From Persebacter sp965221835 (GTDB lineage: Bacteria; Pseudomonadota; Gammaproteobacteria; Tethybacterales; Persebacteraceae): a stretch of 64,000 nucleotides of DNA. Within the stretch, counting starts at the first letter, position 1; every line of letters begins with the position of its first letter. Positions 42,187 to 51,081 of this stretch are shown one piece after another. Made by a program: the position numbers and the translations under genes. The notes under the pieces are model-generated. The model did not search any database and was not told the DNA's origin. It was given only the letters and a program-made list of their open reading frames with translations. The stretch spans positions 1,674,001 through 1,738,000 of the forward strand of contig OZ244916.1 in assembly GCA_965221835.1 (NCBI GenBank), in the 5' to 3' direction.

Positions 42187-43227
42187 ATGCCGCCGAACGA
42201 TTTGGATGCTTTTGATTATGCCTTGCCGGCGGCGCGTATCGCCTGCCGTCCGGCGAGGCGGCGCGATGAATCCAAACTTTTGGATGCGCGCGAAAATGTG
42301 CCACAAATTTTGCAATTTGATTCGCTGCCGTCTTTGTTGCGGCGCGGCGATTTGGCGGTTATAAACGATTCGCGCGTAATTCCGGCGCGTCTTGCGGCGG
42401 TGAAAGAAAGCGGCGGACGCGCGGAAATTTTCGCCGAACGCTTTTTGCCGGACGGCGAAGTACTCGCACAAATCCGCGCCTCTAAACCGCCCGCAATCGG
42501 CGCGCGATTGTTTGCGCCCGGCGCGTTTGTCGTGCGACAAAAAATCGCGGACGGATTTTATTTGTTGCGGGCGGAAGATCGGCGCGGAAAACCGGTTGCC
42601 GCCCGCCCGCGTTTTATGCGCGGCGGACAAACGCCGCTGCCGCCCTATATCCGCCGCGAAGCGGACGACACGGACAAAATGCGCTATCAAACAATTTACG
42701 CCCGCCGCCCGGGTTCGGTTGCCGCACCGACTGCCGGATTGCATTTTACGCCGCAAGTTTTTTCGGAATTGAAATCGCGCGGCGTGCATTTGGCAAAAAT
42801 TACTTTGCACATCGGCGCCGGAACTTTTTTGCCGTTGCGCGGCGGATTGTCGGCGACTTCGCTGCATTCGGAACGATACCGAATTTCCGACTCCGCCGCG
42901 GCAAAAATTAACGCGGCAAAAAAACGCGGCGCGCGCATTCTCGCGGTCGGCACGACAACTTTGCGCGCATTGGAATCGGCGGCGATGGCGGACGGCGAAA
43001 TTCGTCCCGCGGAAACGGAAACAAATTTGTTTATCAAACCGGGTTTTACATTTCGCATCGCCGATTTGTTGTTGACCAATTTTCATCTGCCGCGTTCTTC
43101 GTTGCTGGTTTTAACTTGCGCTTTTGGCGGGCGGGAAAAAGTTTTGCGCGCTTGCCGAATCGCGGTGCGCCGCCGTCTCCGTTTTTATTCGTACGGCGAT
43201 GCGATGTTGTTGTCGCGCGAAAAATAA
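42187..43227 (+). CDS. queA: tRNA S-adenosylmethionine ribosyltransferase-isomerase
   Basis: The 346-residue enzyme adds the ribosyl part of SAM to preQ1 in tRNA during queuosine synthesis. The N-terminus reads FDYALPAARIACRPA. It has VINDSRVIPARL, VAAPTAGLHFT and LHIGAGTFLPLR, and ends with TNFHLPRSSLLVL and YSYGDAMLL. It starts right after a tRNA gene and probably shares its promoter. tgt, the next enzyme group of the pathway, lies 1.1 kb downstream with one methyltransferase gene between. Confidence 0.95.
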   Translation: MPPNDLDAFDYALPAARIACRPARRRDESKLLDARENVPQILQFDSLPSLLRRGDLAVINDSRVIPARLAAVKESGGRAEIFAERFLPDGEVLAQIRASKPPAIGARLFAPGAFVVRQKIADGFYLLRAEDRRGKPVAARPRFMRGGQTPLPPYIRREADDTDKMRYQTIYARRPGSVAAPTAGLHFTPQVFSELKSRGVHLAKITLHIGAGTFLPLRGGLSATSLHSERYRISDSAAAKINAAKKRGARILAVGTTTLRALESAAMADGEIRPAETETNLFIKPGFTFRIADLLLTNFHLPRSSLLVLTCAFGGREKVLRACRIAVRRRLRFYSYGDAMLLSREK

Positions 43228-43308
43228 CCAGCGATTTTGCGTTTTTGCATTATTTATAACAGCGGACGATTTGCGGTAAAATTCGGATTTTTACAAAAGA
43301 ATCCGATA

Positions 43309-44271
43309 ATGCAAAAACCAACCGATTGGGCGGCGGGAAATTCCGAAGATTTGCGCATGGTGTCTGATACCGATCGCCGCGGTAAACCGTTGCGCACTGT
43401 CATCAATATGCAAACCGGTTTGGTGCGCAACGATCCGATTCCGAATGACGATGCGTTGGCGCGTTTTTATGCCGAAGATTATCGCGTTTCTTACAAAGGC
43501 GCGACCCGACCGCGGCGGCGGCAAGTTTTTCGAAACTTTCGCCGCGTTGCGAAATATATTCGCGAGTTTGACGATGTGTTATCGCCCGCAAAAAAGGTTT
43601 TGGATATCGGTGCGGGATCGGGCGAATTCGTTTTTTTGATGAAACAATTAGGAAAGGAAGCGGCGGGCATAGAACCGAACGCCGGCTACGCCGCCTATTG
43701 CCGCGATGCGCTTGGTTTAAATATTAAAACCGCGCATTTGTCGCCCGATATATTTGCCGGAGTTTCGTTTGATTTTATTATGCTGTCGCATGTGTTGGAA
43801 CACTTGAACGATCCGGTTAAATATCTCGACATCATCGCCGACCGGTTGACGCCGGAAGGTGTACTGTATGTGGAAGTTCCGAATATTCAAACTTACGCCG
43901 CGCAAAAATCGCGGGGCAATATGTTTCATTACGGGCATATTTTTAATTTCAATCCGTGGACGCTGCGCGCCGCAGCAGGAATGGCGGGATTGATTGAGTT
44001 GCCGCAAACGGCAGCGCGTTGCAAACACGACACGCGCGTTTTTTTTCGTAAAGGAAATCGGAAATATCCGCCCGCAAATCCCGACAATGCCGAAAAAGTT
44101 TTGCGCGCGATTCAACTTCATTATGCGGGCGAATTTCGCAAAGGAAAAATCGCAAAACCTTTCCGCAAAATTTTCGCGCGCGCCGAAGAAACTATTGCGA
44201 GTTTGATGAATGGTGCGCCCGACAAAATCGGAATCCGAATCGCCCGCGAATTGCAAAACCGCCGCCGATGA
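43309..44271 (+). CDS. Class I SAM-dependent methyltransferase, substrate unknown
   Basis: The 320-residue protein starts MQKPTDWAAGNSEDL. The SAM-binding motif I is VLDIGAGSGEFVFLM, followed by AAGIEPNAGYA and MLSHVLEHLNDPV (motif II region) and GVLYVEVPN. The pattern fits the Methyltransf_23 group often found in sugar or lipid modification clusters. The C-terminal 100 residues are basic. It lies between queA and tgt, but nothing in the sequence ties it to tRNA modification. An upstream in-frame start at 43237 is possible but less likely. Confidence 0.7.
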   Translation: MQKPTDWAAGNSEDLRMVSDTDRRGKPLRTVINMQTGLVRNDPIPNDDALARFYAEDYRVSYKGATRPRRRQVFRNFRRVAKYIREFDDVLSPAKKVLDIGAGSGEFVFLMKQLGKEAAGIEPNAGYAAYCRDALGLNIKTAHLSPDIFAGVSFDFIMLSHVLEHLNDPVKYLDIIADRLTPEGVLYVEVPNIQTYAAQKSRGNMFHYGHIFNFNPWTLRAAAGMAGLIELPQTAARCKHDTRVFFRKGNRKYPPANPDNAEKVLRAIQLHYAGEFRKGKIAKPFRKIFARAEETIASLMNGAPDKIGIRIARELQNRRR

Positions 44272-44307
44272 CGCAAAAATTCTCGCCGCACATTTACAAC
44301 TAAAAAT

Positions 44308-45411
44308 ATGCATTTTCGCGTTTCGGCTATTTGCGGCGCGGCGCGCGCGGGAATAATTTCCACCGCGCACGGCGACATTAAAACGCCCGCTTTTATGCCG
44401 GTCGGCACGCGCGGCGCGGTAAAAGGCGTGCCGCCGTCTGATCTTGCCGCACTCGGTTTTGATGTGATGCTGGCAAACGCGTTTCATTTGTGGTTGCGAC
44501 CGGGCGAAGACATTGTCGCCGCGCACGGCGGATTGCACGGTTTTTGCGGATGGCGGCGCGCGATTCTCACCGATTCGGGCGGGTATCAAATTTTCAGTTT
44601 GCGCGCGCGGCGGACTATTTCCGAAGACGGCGCATTGTTTTACGCCCCGCACAACGGCGAAAAAAAAATGCTCACGCCCGAAAAATGCGTACAAATTCAA
44701 CGCGCCCTCGGCAGCGACATTGCGATGGTTTTGGACGATTGCCCGCCGCCGCAAAAAGACAAAGATGCGATTCGCCGTTCAATGGAACTTTCCATGCGAT
44801 GGGCGCGGCGTTGCAAAACTGCGCACGACAATTCGGCGGCGTTATTCGGAATCGTGCAAGGCGGTATTTTTGCGGATTTGCGCGAAGAATCGGCGGCGGC
44901 GTTGACGCAAATCGGATTTGACGGCTACGCCCTCGGCGGTTTGGCAGTCGGCGAAACAAAAGAAATGCGCGAAAAAATTGTCGCGGCAACAACGCAAAAA
45001 CTGCCGCCGGACAAACCGCGTTATTTGATGGGCGTCGGCACGCCCGCCGACATTGCGGCGGCGGTATCGCGCGGGATTGATATGACCGATTGCGTTTTGC
45101 CCGCCCGCAACGCGCGCAACGGGCATTTGTATACTTCCGGCGGCGTTTTGCGGATAAAAAATGCCCGTCATCGCGCCGACCCGTCGCCGCCCGATGCGGC
45201 GTGCGATTGTCCGGTGTGCCGCACTTTTTCGCGCGCGTTTTTGCACCATCTGCTTGCGGTCAACGAAATGTTAGGCGCGCGCTATATGACGATTCACAAT
45301 CTCGCGCATTACCGCCGCCTGATGCGCGATTTGCGCCGCGCTATTCGCCACGGAAATCTTGCGGAATTAGTACAAAAAATACAAATGACGGACGGCAAAG
45401 ACGCGGAATAA
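44308..45411 (+). CDS. tgt: tRNA-guanine transglycosylase
   Basis: The 367-residue enzyme swaps G34 for preQ1 in tRNAs with GUN anticodons. It has LTDSGGYQIFS with one active-site Asp, VLDDCPPPQ, GIVQGGIF, YALGGLAVGE, the catalytic Asp segment GIDMTDCVLPARNARNGHL, and the zinc site CDCPVC with a later HH. It shares the queuosine pathway with queA upstream. A weak TACAAC lies seven bases before the ATG, so a leaderless start is possible. Confidence 0.95.
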   Translation: MHFRVSAICGAARAGIISTAHGDIKTPAFMPVGTRGAVKGVPPSDLAALGFDVMLANAFHLWLRPGEDIVAAHGGLHGFCGWRRAILTDSGGYQIFSLRARRTISEDGALFYAPHNGEKKMLTPEKCVQIQRALGSDIAMVLDDCPPPQKDKDAIRRSMELSMRWARRCKTAHDNSAALFGIVQGGIFADLREESAAALTQIGFDGYALGGLAVGETKEMREKIVAATTQKLPPDKPRYLMGVGTPADIAAAVSRGIDMTDCVLPARNARNGHLYTSGGVLRIKNARHRADPSPPDAACDCPVCRTFSRAFLHHLLAVNEMLGARYMTIHNLAHYRRLMRDLRRAIRHGNLAELVQKIQMTDGKDAE

Positions 45412-45562
45412 ATTTTCGCGCCTCGCGCCGACCCCGTTTTTTTTGCAATGTCGCCATTTCTCGCGCAGGCGGGGAATCCAAAATATCGGAAAAATCGGAA
45501 TTTTTAAATTCCCGTTTTTGCGGAAATGAGGTACTTTTCATTCCAGCGAAAAATGGATTTTT

Positions 45563-46513
45563 TTAACGCGCTTCGCGAACGACTGCCTCGGGGACTTGTT
45601 TAAGATCGCGGATGATTCGCAACAACGCGAGGACGCGCAAAATTTGATAGGTAATATCAATCTGCCACCAGTGAAAACCTTGTCGCGCGCTTCCCGGATA
45701 GCGGTGATGATTGTTGTGCCATCCTTCGCCGAAAGTCAGAAGCGCCACCAGCCAGTTGTTGCGGCTGTGGTCGTCCGACCGGTACGGTTGCCGCCCGACA
45801 AGATGGCAAACGGAATTGACGCAAAATGTCGCGTGATAGACCGCCACCGTGGAAATAAATCCGCTCCACACCAGCATCTGCAATCCGTTCGCGCCGAGAT
45901 CCGGATGCGCCGCCGCCAGCCATTCGCCGAATCCGTACAAAGATGCGAGAAAAATTATCGGCACCAGCCAGTCAAAACGATTCAAAAAAATCAATTCCGG
46001 AAATTGGCGAAAATCTTTAATTTCCGAATAACGGGTAGGAAAATGTTTGTCGCAAGTAAACCAGCCGAAATGACTCCACAACACGCCGCGCAACGGCGAA
46101 TGCGCATCGTGTTCGGTGTCGGCGTATTTGTGATGACGGCGATGATGCGCCGCCCACCACAACGGACCGCGCTGAATCGCCGTCATTCCGCATACCGCAA
46201 AAATAAACTGCCAAAAGCGGTTTGTCTTAAAAGTTTTGTGCGAAAAATAACGGTGATAAAAACCGGTTAGCGCAAACACGCGAAACGCATACCAAAAAAG
46301 CGCCGTCCATAACGCCGCCGCACTCGCGCCGGTGTAAAACGCCGCCAAACAACCCAAATGCAAACCGATAAACGGCAGACAACGCGCCCACGAAAACTCG
46401 TCCCCGTCTGACACCATCCGCCCGGCGGTATCGGAATCGAACCACGCGAGACCGTTTTGTTTGATAAAACTCCACACGCTGCGGGGCGCGGAAGGCGGTT
46501 TAGCGGCACTCAC
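45563..46513 (-). CDS. Acyl-CoA/lipid delta-9-type fatty acid desaturase
   Basis: The 316-residue membrane di-iron enzyme has the three histidine boxes HRYFSH, HRRHH and HNNHH and about four membrane helices. This is the stearoyl-CoA desaturase-like family that inserts a double bond in acyl chains for membrane fluidity. It starts with GTG overlapping the atpC stop (GTGA), an odd linkage to the ATP synthase genes. The 151-base gap past its stop holds repeat-like sequence. Confidence 0.9.
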   Translation of the reverse strand: MSAAKPPSAPRSVWSFIKQNGLAWFDSDTAGRMVSDGDEFSWARCLPFIGLHLGCLAAFYTGASAAALWTALFWYAFRVFALTGFYHRYFSHKTFKTNRFWQFIFAVCGMTAIQRGPLWWAAHHRRHHKYADTEHDAHSPLRGVLWSHFGWFTCDKHFPTRYSEIKDFRQFPELIFLNRFDWLVPIIFLASLYGFGEWLAAAHPDLGANGLQMLVWSGFISTVAVYHATFCVNSVCHLVGRQPYRSDDHSRNNWLVALLTFGEGWHNNHHRYPGSARQGFHWWQIDITYQILRVLALLRIIRDLKQVPEAVVREAR

Positions 46514-46935
46514 CCGCGCGACTTTCCGCGTAGTTTCCGAATCGCCTGCAACTGCGCCACCGCCTGCGCAAGTTCCGCCTGCGCGGCGGCATAATCCATT
46601 CCCGCACCGCCACTCCGGATTTTTTCCTCCGCCTCCCGCCGTGCGGCTTCGGCGCGTTCTTCGTCCAACGCCTCACCGCGTTCGGCGACATCCGCCAGCA
46701 CGGTGACTTTTTCGGGTTGCACTTCCAAAACGCCGCCGGAAACATAAATAAACTCTTCGCCGCCTTCCGGCGGGACGACTTTCAGCACGCCCGGTTTAAT
46801 GCGCGCCAATAACGGCGCATGCCCCGGCAAAATACCGAGTTCGCCCGCCTCTCCCGGCACCACCACCAGCGCAACATCGCCGGAAAACAACTCCTTCTCC
46901 GAACTCACCACCTCAATATGAATTGTTTTTGTCAT
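46510..46935 (-). CDS. atpC: ATP synthase F1 epsilon subunit
   Basis: The 141-residue subunit links the rotor shaft and regulates hydrolysis. It has IHIEVVSSEKELFSGDVALVVVPG in two parts, GELGILPGHAPLLARIKPG, and a helical C-terminus. GAGAGG precedes the start. It is not adjacent to atpD: two unrelated small genes lie between. The desaturase gene overlaps its stop. Confidence 0.95.
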   Translation of the reverse strand: MTKTIHIEVVSSEKELFSGDVALVVVPGEAGELGILPGHAPLLARIKPGVLKVVPPEGGEEFIYVSGGVLEVQPEKVTVLADVAERGEALDEERAEAARREAEEKIRSGGAGMDYAAAQAELAQAVAQLQAIRKLRGKSRG

Positions 46936-46956
46936 TCGTTTTTTCCTCTCCCGAAA

Positions 46957-47457
46957 TTAAATACAAAAAGTAAAATGCCCGCCGCTGACATGCAACGCGC
47001 CTTGGCGGATAAAATCAATTCCGAGCAAAACATCAAATGACTCCTCTATACCGGGAATGCCGAGTACTCGGACATCCATCCAATTGCTGACGGAAATTTC
47101 TTGTACTATCTTGTCGCCCAAATTTTTCGTTTTGCCACTGAAAGGCACATGCACATTAACTCGGTACAAATTGGCCTCGGTTGACTCGGAAACCGAAGCC
47201 ATTCCCTCCACGCCGTAAATGTTGAGATTCAACGACTCGGCGAGACGTTCGGTGATGCACGATCGGTTCGCGCCGGTATCCAGAATTGCGCGGCAATATC
47301 TCACGTCGTGCGCATCCAATTTTTCGGGATCAAAGTCGGCGAGAATCGGATTCAACGCGTCCTCGCCTTTCGCGGAATCGGTTACCCATACGTTTGCAAG
47401 CAGTTGCCCGCTTGCGTCAATGTGCGCGGTGAAACAAGGCATATCCCATCCATCCAA
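46957..47457 (-). CDS. Retropepsin-like aspartic protease-fold protein
   Basis: The 166-residue protein has the hallmark aspartyl motif AILDTGANRSCIT near residue 57, followed by alternating strands and VLLGIDFIRQGAL, the pattern of single-domain retropepsin-like proteins. Such proteins act as dimers. The first ATG (47457) overlaps the upstream small gene by about 40 bases; an ATG at 47442 is also possible. The overlap implies coupled translation. It is inserted between atpD and atpC. Substrate and role are unknown; atp subunits or the partner protein are candidates by position only. Confidence 0.7.
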   Translation of the reverse strand: MDGWDMPCFTAHIDASGQLLANVWVTDSAKGEDALNPILADFDPEKLDAHDVRYCRAILDTGANRSCITERLAESLNLNIYGVEGMASVSESTEANLYRVNVHVPFSGKTKNLGDKIVQEISVSNWMDVRVLGIPGIEESFDVLLGIDFIRQGALHVSGGHFTFCI

Positions 47458-47692
47458 GTTTTATCGGGCGCGCGCCGATTTCCTGTACCGAAAACACATC
47501 GTCTTTGTACAGCAACTTACCCGCCGCCCACGCGTCTTTGTCGGAATCAAAAAACTCCACCACTTCGCGGTTCTTCATCAGCGCGAATTTGCCCGTGTGT
47601 CGGGCAAGCAGTTTCGGTTCCCGCTTTTTGAACGCCGCAAAATTGGCGTCCACCTCCGCCTGCTGTTTTTCCCGCCGCGTTTCCGCGTTCAT
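47417..47692 (-). CDS. Small protein of unknown function, DUF5678-like, partner of retropepsin-like gene
   Basis: The 91-residue protein starts MNAETRREKQ behind a perfect AAAGGAGGT. Its core ARHTGKFALMKNREVVEFFDSDKDAW (two parts) and FSVQEI resemble the short DUF5678-type fold, based on my recollection of a pattern GK.A.....EIV..FD. Its 3' end overlaps the retropepsin-like gene out of frame. The pair may be a functional unit such as a protease and its substrate or chaperone; this is inference. Confidence 0.6.
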   Translation of the reverse strand: MNAETRREKQQAEVDANFAAFKKREPKLLARHTGKFALMKNREVVEFFDSDKDAWAAGKLLYKDDVFSVQEIGARPIKLGWMGYALFHRAH

Positions 47693-47745
47693 TGCGACCT
47701 CCTTTGGCATTAAACTGTTCGCTGATTTTACCACAACGCGCCCGC

Positions 47746-49146
47746 TTACGCCGGTGCCTTCATTTGTGCGGCTTTTTCTTCGGCTTCTTCTATGCCGCCG
47801 ACCATATAAAACGCTTGCTCCGGCAGATGGTCGTAGTCGCCGTCCACGATGCCGCGAAAACCGCGCAAAGTTTCTTTCAGCGACACATATTTGCCCGGCG
47901 AACCGGTAAATACTTCCGCGACAAAGAACGGTTGCGATAAAAACCGCTGGATTTTGCGCGCCCGCGATACCGCGAGTTTGTCCGCCGGTGCGAGTTCGTC
48001 CATTCCCAAAATGGCGATAATGTCGCGCAACTCTTTGTATCGCTGCAGCGTATTTTGCACCGCCCGTGCCGTGTCGTAATGCTCGTCGCCGACAATCAGC
48101 GGATCCAACTGCCGCGAAGTGGAATCGAGCGGATCCACCGCCGGATAAATCCCCAACTCCGCCACTTGCCGCGACAATACGACGGTGGAATCCAAATGCG
48201 CGAAAGTTGTCGCCGGCGACGGATCGGTCAAATCGTCCGCCGGTACATAAACCGCCTGCACCGAAGTGATGGAACCTTTTTTGGTGGAGGAAATGCGTTC
48301 TTGCAACTTGCCCATTTCTTCGGCGAGAGTCGGCTGATAACCGACCGCCGAGGGCATCCGCCCCAAAAGTGCCGAACATTCGGTACCGGCAAGCGTGAAA
48401 CGGTAAATATTGTCCACAAAAAGCAAAACATCGCGCCCTTCATCGCGGAAGTTTTCGGCGATTGTGAGACCGGTCAGCGCGACCCGCAAGCGATTGCCCG
48501 GCGGCTCGTTCATTTGTCCGTAAACCAGCGACACTTTGTCCAAAACATTGGATTCTTTCATTTCGTGATAAAAATCGTTGCCTTCGCGCGTGCGTTCGCC
48601 GACACCGGTAAAAACCGAATAGCCGGAATGCTCAATGGCGATGTTGCGAATCAACTCCATCATATTGACCGTTTTGCCGACTCCCGCGCCGCCGAAAAGC
48701 CCGACTTTTCCGCCTTTGGCGAAGGGGCAAACCAAATCAATGACTTTAATGCCGGTTTCCAGCAACTCCTGATTCGGCGACAACTCTTCGTAAGACGGCG
48801 CCGGTTGATGAATTGCGCGGCGCGATTCTTCGCCGATGGGACCGGCTTCGTCAATCGGCTCGCCCAGCACATTCATAATCCGCCCGAGAGTTTTTTGTCC
48901 GACAGGCACTTCAATCGGCGCACCGGTATCCACCGCACGCAATCCGCGGCGCGCGCCTTCGGATGCGCCGAGCGCGATAGTACGCACGACTCCGTCGCCG
49001 AGTTGTTGTTGGACTTCCAGTACCAACCCGCCGCTGTCCGGCACGGTAAGCGCGTTGTATATTTTCGGTATTTGGTCCGCCGGAAATTTCACATCAATTA
49101 CCGCGCCGATAATTTGAATAATTTTACCTTCTGTGTTTTTGCTCAT
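47746..49146 (-). CDS. atpD: ATP synthase F1 beta subunit
   Basis: The 466-residue catalytic subunit has the Walker A loop GGAGVGKTVNMMEL, the GERTREGNDFYHEM region, DVLLFVDNIYRFTLAG and the DELSEEDK-like segment reading DELAPADKLAVSRARKIQRF. AGGAGA precedes ATG 49146. Upstream is a lipoprotein gene rather than atpG directly, and downstream two small genes separate it from atpC. Confidence 0.96.
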   Translation of the reverse strand: MSKNTEGKIIQIIGAVIDVKFPADQIPKIYNALTVPDSGGLVLEVQQQLGDGVVRTIALGASEGARRGLRAVDTGAPIEVPVGQKTLGRIMNVLGEPIDEAGPIGEESRRAIHQPAPSYEELSPNQELLETGIKVIDLVCPFAKGGKVGLFGGAGVGKTVNMMELIRNIAIEHSGYSVFTGVGERTREGNDFYHEMKESNVLDKVSLVYGQMNEPPGNRLRVALTGLTIAENFRDEGRDVLLFVDNIYRFTLAGTECSALLGRMPSAVGYQPTLAEEMGKLQERISSTKKGSITSVQAVYVPADDLTDPSPATTFAHLDSTVVLSRQVAELGIYPAVDPLDSTSRQLDPLIVGDEHYDTARAVQNTLQRYKELRDIIAILGMDELAPADKLAVSRARKIQRFLSQPFFVAEVFTGSPGKYVSLKETLRGFRGIVDGDYDHLPEQAFYMVGGIEEAEEKAAQMKAPA

Positions 49147-49212
49147 GATTTTCTCCTGTTGCGGGCGCGCCATTGTGACGCCCGAAAATAAACGCATAAA
49201 TTTGCGGCGCCG

Positions 49213-49947
49213 TCATCCGCCCGCCTGTTCCGCCGCCATTTGCGCGGCAAAATCCGCAAACAGCGTACGCGCATTGCGCCGATAATCGTCCGGCGAATTG
49301 CCAGAAACGACATCCAGACCCAAATTAAGTACGCCGTGATTCGTATTTATAATTAGTCGCACTTCCTCGGCGCCTGAGATGGCGCGCAATGTTTTCGGTT
49401 TTAGTTCAAACACCGCCGCCGAAACTTCTCCGCCGCCCGTTGTGCGCGCGGGCGTGAATTTAAAATCGTCTTTCGCCGGTCGCAAACTTGCGCGATTGGC
49501 ACCGGCGCGAATTTCTACTTGCCGAATTTCGGTTTCCGCTTCCAGCACGACAATCGGCATAAAAATATAATCCAGCCGCGAATGCCAAAACAATCCCGCC
49601 CGCGCGTAGGGTTTTTCTAAAAAACTTGCGCGGCGATGGCGCACGATAAATTTGCGCCCTTTTGAGGCGACGGTTTTCGGCGGCGAAGCGCCATCTTCGT
49701 CCCACACCAAAACCGGATGCAAAACCAATTCCACATTGCCGTCTTGCGCGTTGCGTTGAATGACGGGCAACTTTTTGTCGCCGGATGATGGCGCGTTGTT
49801 GATATTCAGATTGCCGATGTCGCGAAAATCGCACGCCGAAAGCGCGCCCATCGCCAAAAACAACGCAACCAAACGCGCAATTTTTCGTCCGGCATCGCGT
49901 CCGGCGAAAGCGGAAAATAAATGAAATCGCCGCGCCGCGAAAATCAT
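49213..49947 (-). CDS. Putative lipoprotein inserted between atpG and atpD
   Basis: The 244-residue protein begins with a basic stretch, then LVALFLAMGALSACDF, a lipobox with Cys39. The mature domain is mixed alpha/beta with no motif I recognise. It starts by ATGA overlap with the atpG stop, so it is co-translated with F1 subunits. A membrane-anchored lipoprotein in an F1 cluster is unusual. A role in ATP synthase assembly or in an unrelated envelope process cannot be told from sequence. Confidence 0.65.
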   Translation of the reverse strand: MIFAARRFHLFSAFAGRDAGRKIARLVALFLAMGALSACDFRDIGNLNINNAPSSGDKKLPVIQRNAQDGNVELVLHPVLVWDEDGASPPKTVASKGRKFIVRHRRASFLEKPYARAGLFWHSRLDYIFMPIVVLEAETEIRQVEIRAGANRASLRPAKDDFKFTPARTTGGGEVSAAVFELKPKTLRAISGAEEVRLIINTNHGVLNLGLDVVSGNSPDDYRRNARTLFADFAAQMAAEQAGG

Positions 49948-50816
49948 ACTGCCGCCGCGCCGCCGACAATTTCGGCGATTTCTTGGGTAATTGCCGCCTG
50001 CCGCGATTTGTTGTAGACGAGTTGCAGTTCGTCTATCAGATTACCGGCGTTGTCCGATGCGGCTTTCATCGCCACCATTCGCGCCGCCTGTTCGGAGGCG
50101 ATATTTTCGGCAAGCGCCTGATAGACCAGCGCCTCCACAAATCGCGTCAGCAAAGTATCCACCACCGGCGCGGATTCTGGTTCGTACAAATAATCCCACG
50201 AATAGGAGCGGCGTTTTTCGCCTTGCAATGCCTCGTCCGAAATCGGCAAAAGTTGTTCAATTACCGGTTCTTGTTTCACGGTATTGACAAAACGCGTAAA
50301 CAGCAAATGTACGCGATCCACCGCGCCGCGCCGATAAGAATCCAGCATTGCGCCGACCGCACCGATGAGATCGGCGGCGGCGGGCGAATCGCCGTAGCCG
50401 ACATATTGCGACAGAATATCTCCGCCGGTGCGCGACATAAACGCCGCGCCTTTGCCGCCGAAAACCGAAATTTTCGCGCCGCCGCCGCCGTCTTCAATCT
50501 TTCGCAAATGCGCGATGGCAAGCCGCAACGCGTTGGTATTGAGACCGCCGCACAATCCCTTGTCGGTGGAAACGACAATCAGCCCGGCGTTTTTGACTTC
50601 GGCGCGCGGTGTGAGAAACGGGTGCCGGTATTCGGAATTTGCGCGGGCGAGATGGGCGCACACTTCGCGGATTTTTTCGCCGTAAGGGCGGGCGCGGCGC
50701 ATTCTTTCTTGGGCGCGGCGCATTTTGGAGGCGGCGACCATTTCCATCGCCTTGGTAATTTTTTGCGTATTTTTGACGCTTTTAATTTTGTTGCGGATTT
50801 CTTTCGCGGCGGACAT
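49944..50816 (-). CDS. atpG: ATP synthase F1 gamma subunit
   Basis: The 290-residue central stalk subunit starts MSAAKEIRNKIKSVKNTQKITKAM in two parts. It has STDKGLCGGLNTNALR and the C-terminal ASDNAGNLIDELQLVYNKSRQA region. It is the first gene of its transcript: no atpA or atpH lies upstream, only a 265-base gap and a divergent exporter gene. So the usual atpIBEFHAGDC order is broken here. Confidence 0.96.
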   Translation of the reverse strand: MSAAKEIRNKIKSVKNTQKITKAMEMVAASKMRRAQERMRRARPYGEKIREVCAHLARANSEYRHPFLTPRAEVKNAGLIVVSTDKGLCGGLNTNALRLAIAHLRKIEDGGGGAKISVFGGKGAAFMSRTGGDILSQYVGYGDSPAAADLIGAVGAMLDSYRRGAVDRVHLLFTRFVNTVKQEPVIEQLLPISDEALQGEKRRSYSWDYLYEPESAPVVDTLLTRFVEALVYQALAENIASEQAARMVAMKAASDNAGNLIDELQLVYNKSRQAAITQEIAEIVGGAAAV

Positions 50817-51081
50817 AAGTTATTTCTCTTTCTGCCCCGCCGTTTTAGAATCGGAATCGGCGAGGCGGCGACCGCGGACGGACGCGACAAAAAACGGATT
50901 GCTAAAAAACGGGAATCCCATTGAAAGCGAATTATACACCGCGCCGGACAATTTGCATAAACTTTCCGCCCCCGCCGTTTTTCCTGTACAATATCCCTGC
51001 CCGATTCCCGCCCAAAAAATGAATACAAAAAAACCGGCAACCGCGACAATCCGCGCCTCAGCAGGCGGCGAAAAGGGCTGA

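Noticed and set aside
45412..45562. Gene between tgt and the desaturase
   Set aside because: Only short frames and repeat-like sequence with GGAATCC and GGAATTTTTAAATTCC words are present.
48055..49191. 378-codon plus-strand frame
   Set aside because: It is antisense to atpD, whose motifs are unambiguous.
50817..51081. Remnant of atpA upstream of atpG
   Set aside because: No minus-strand frame in this gap resembles the C-terminus of the alpha subunit.
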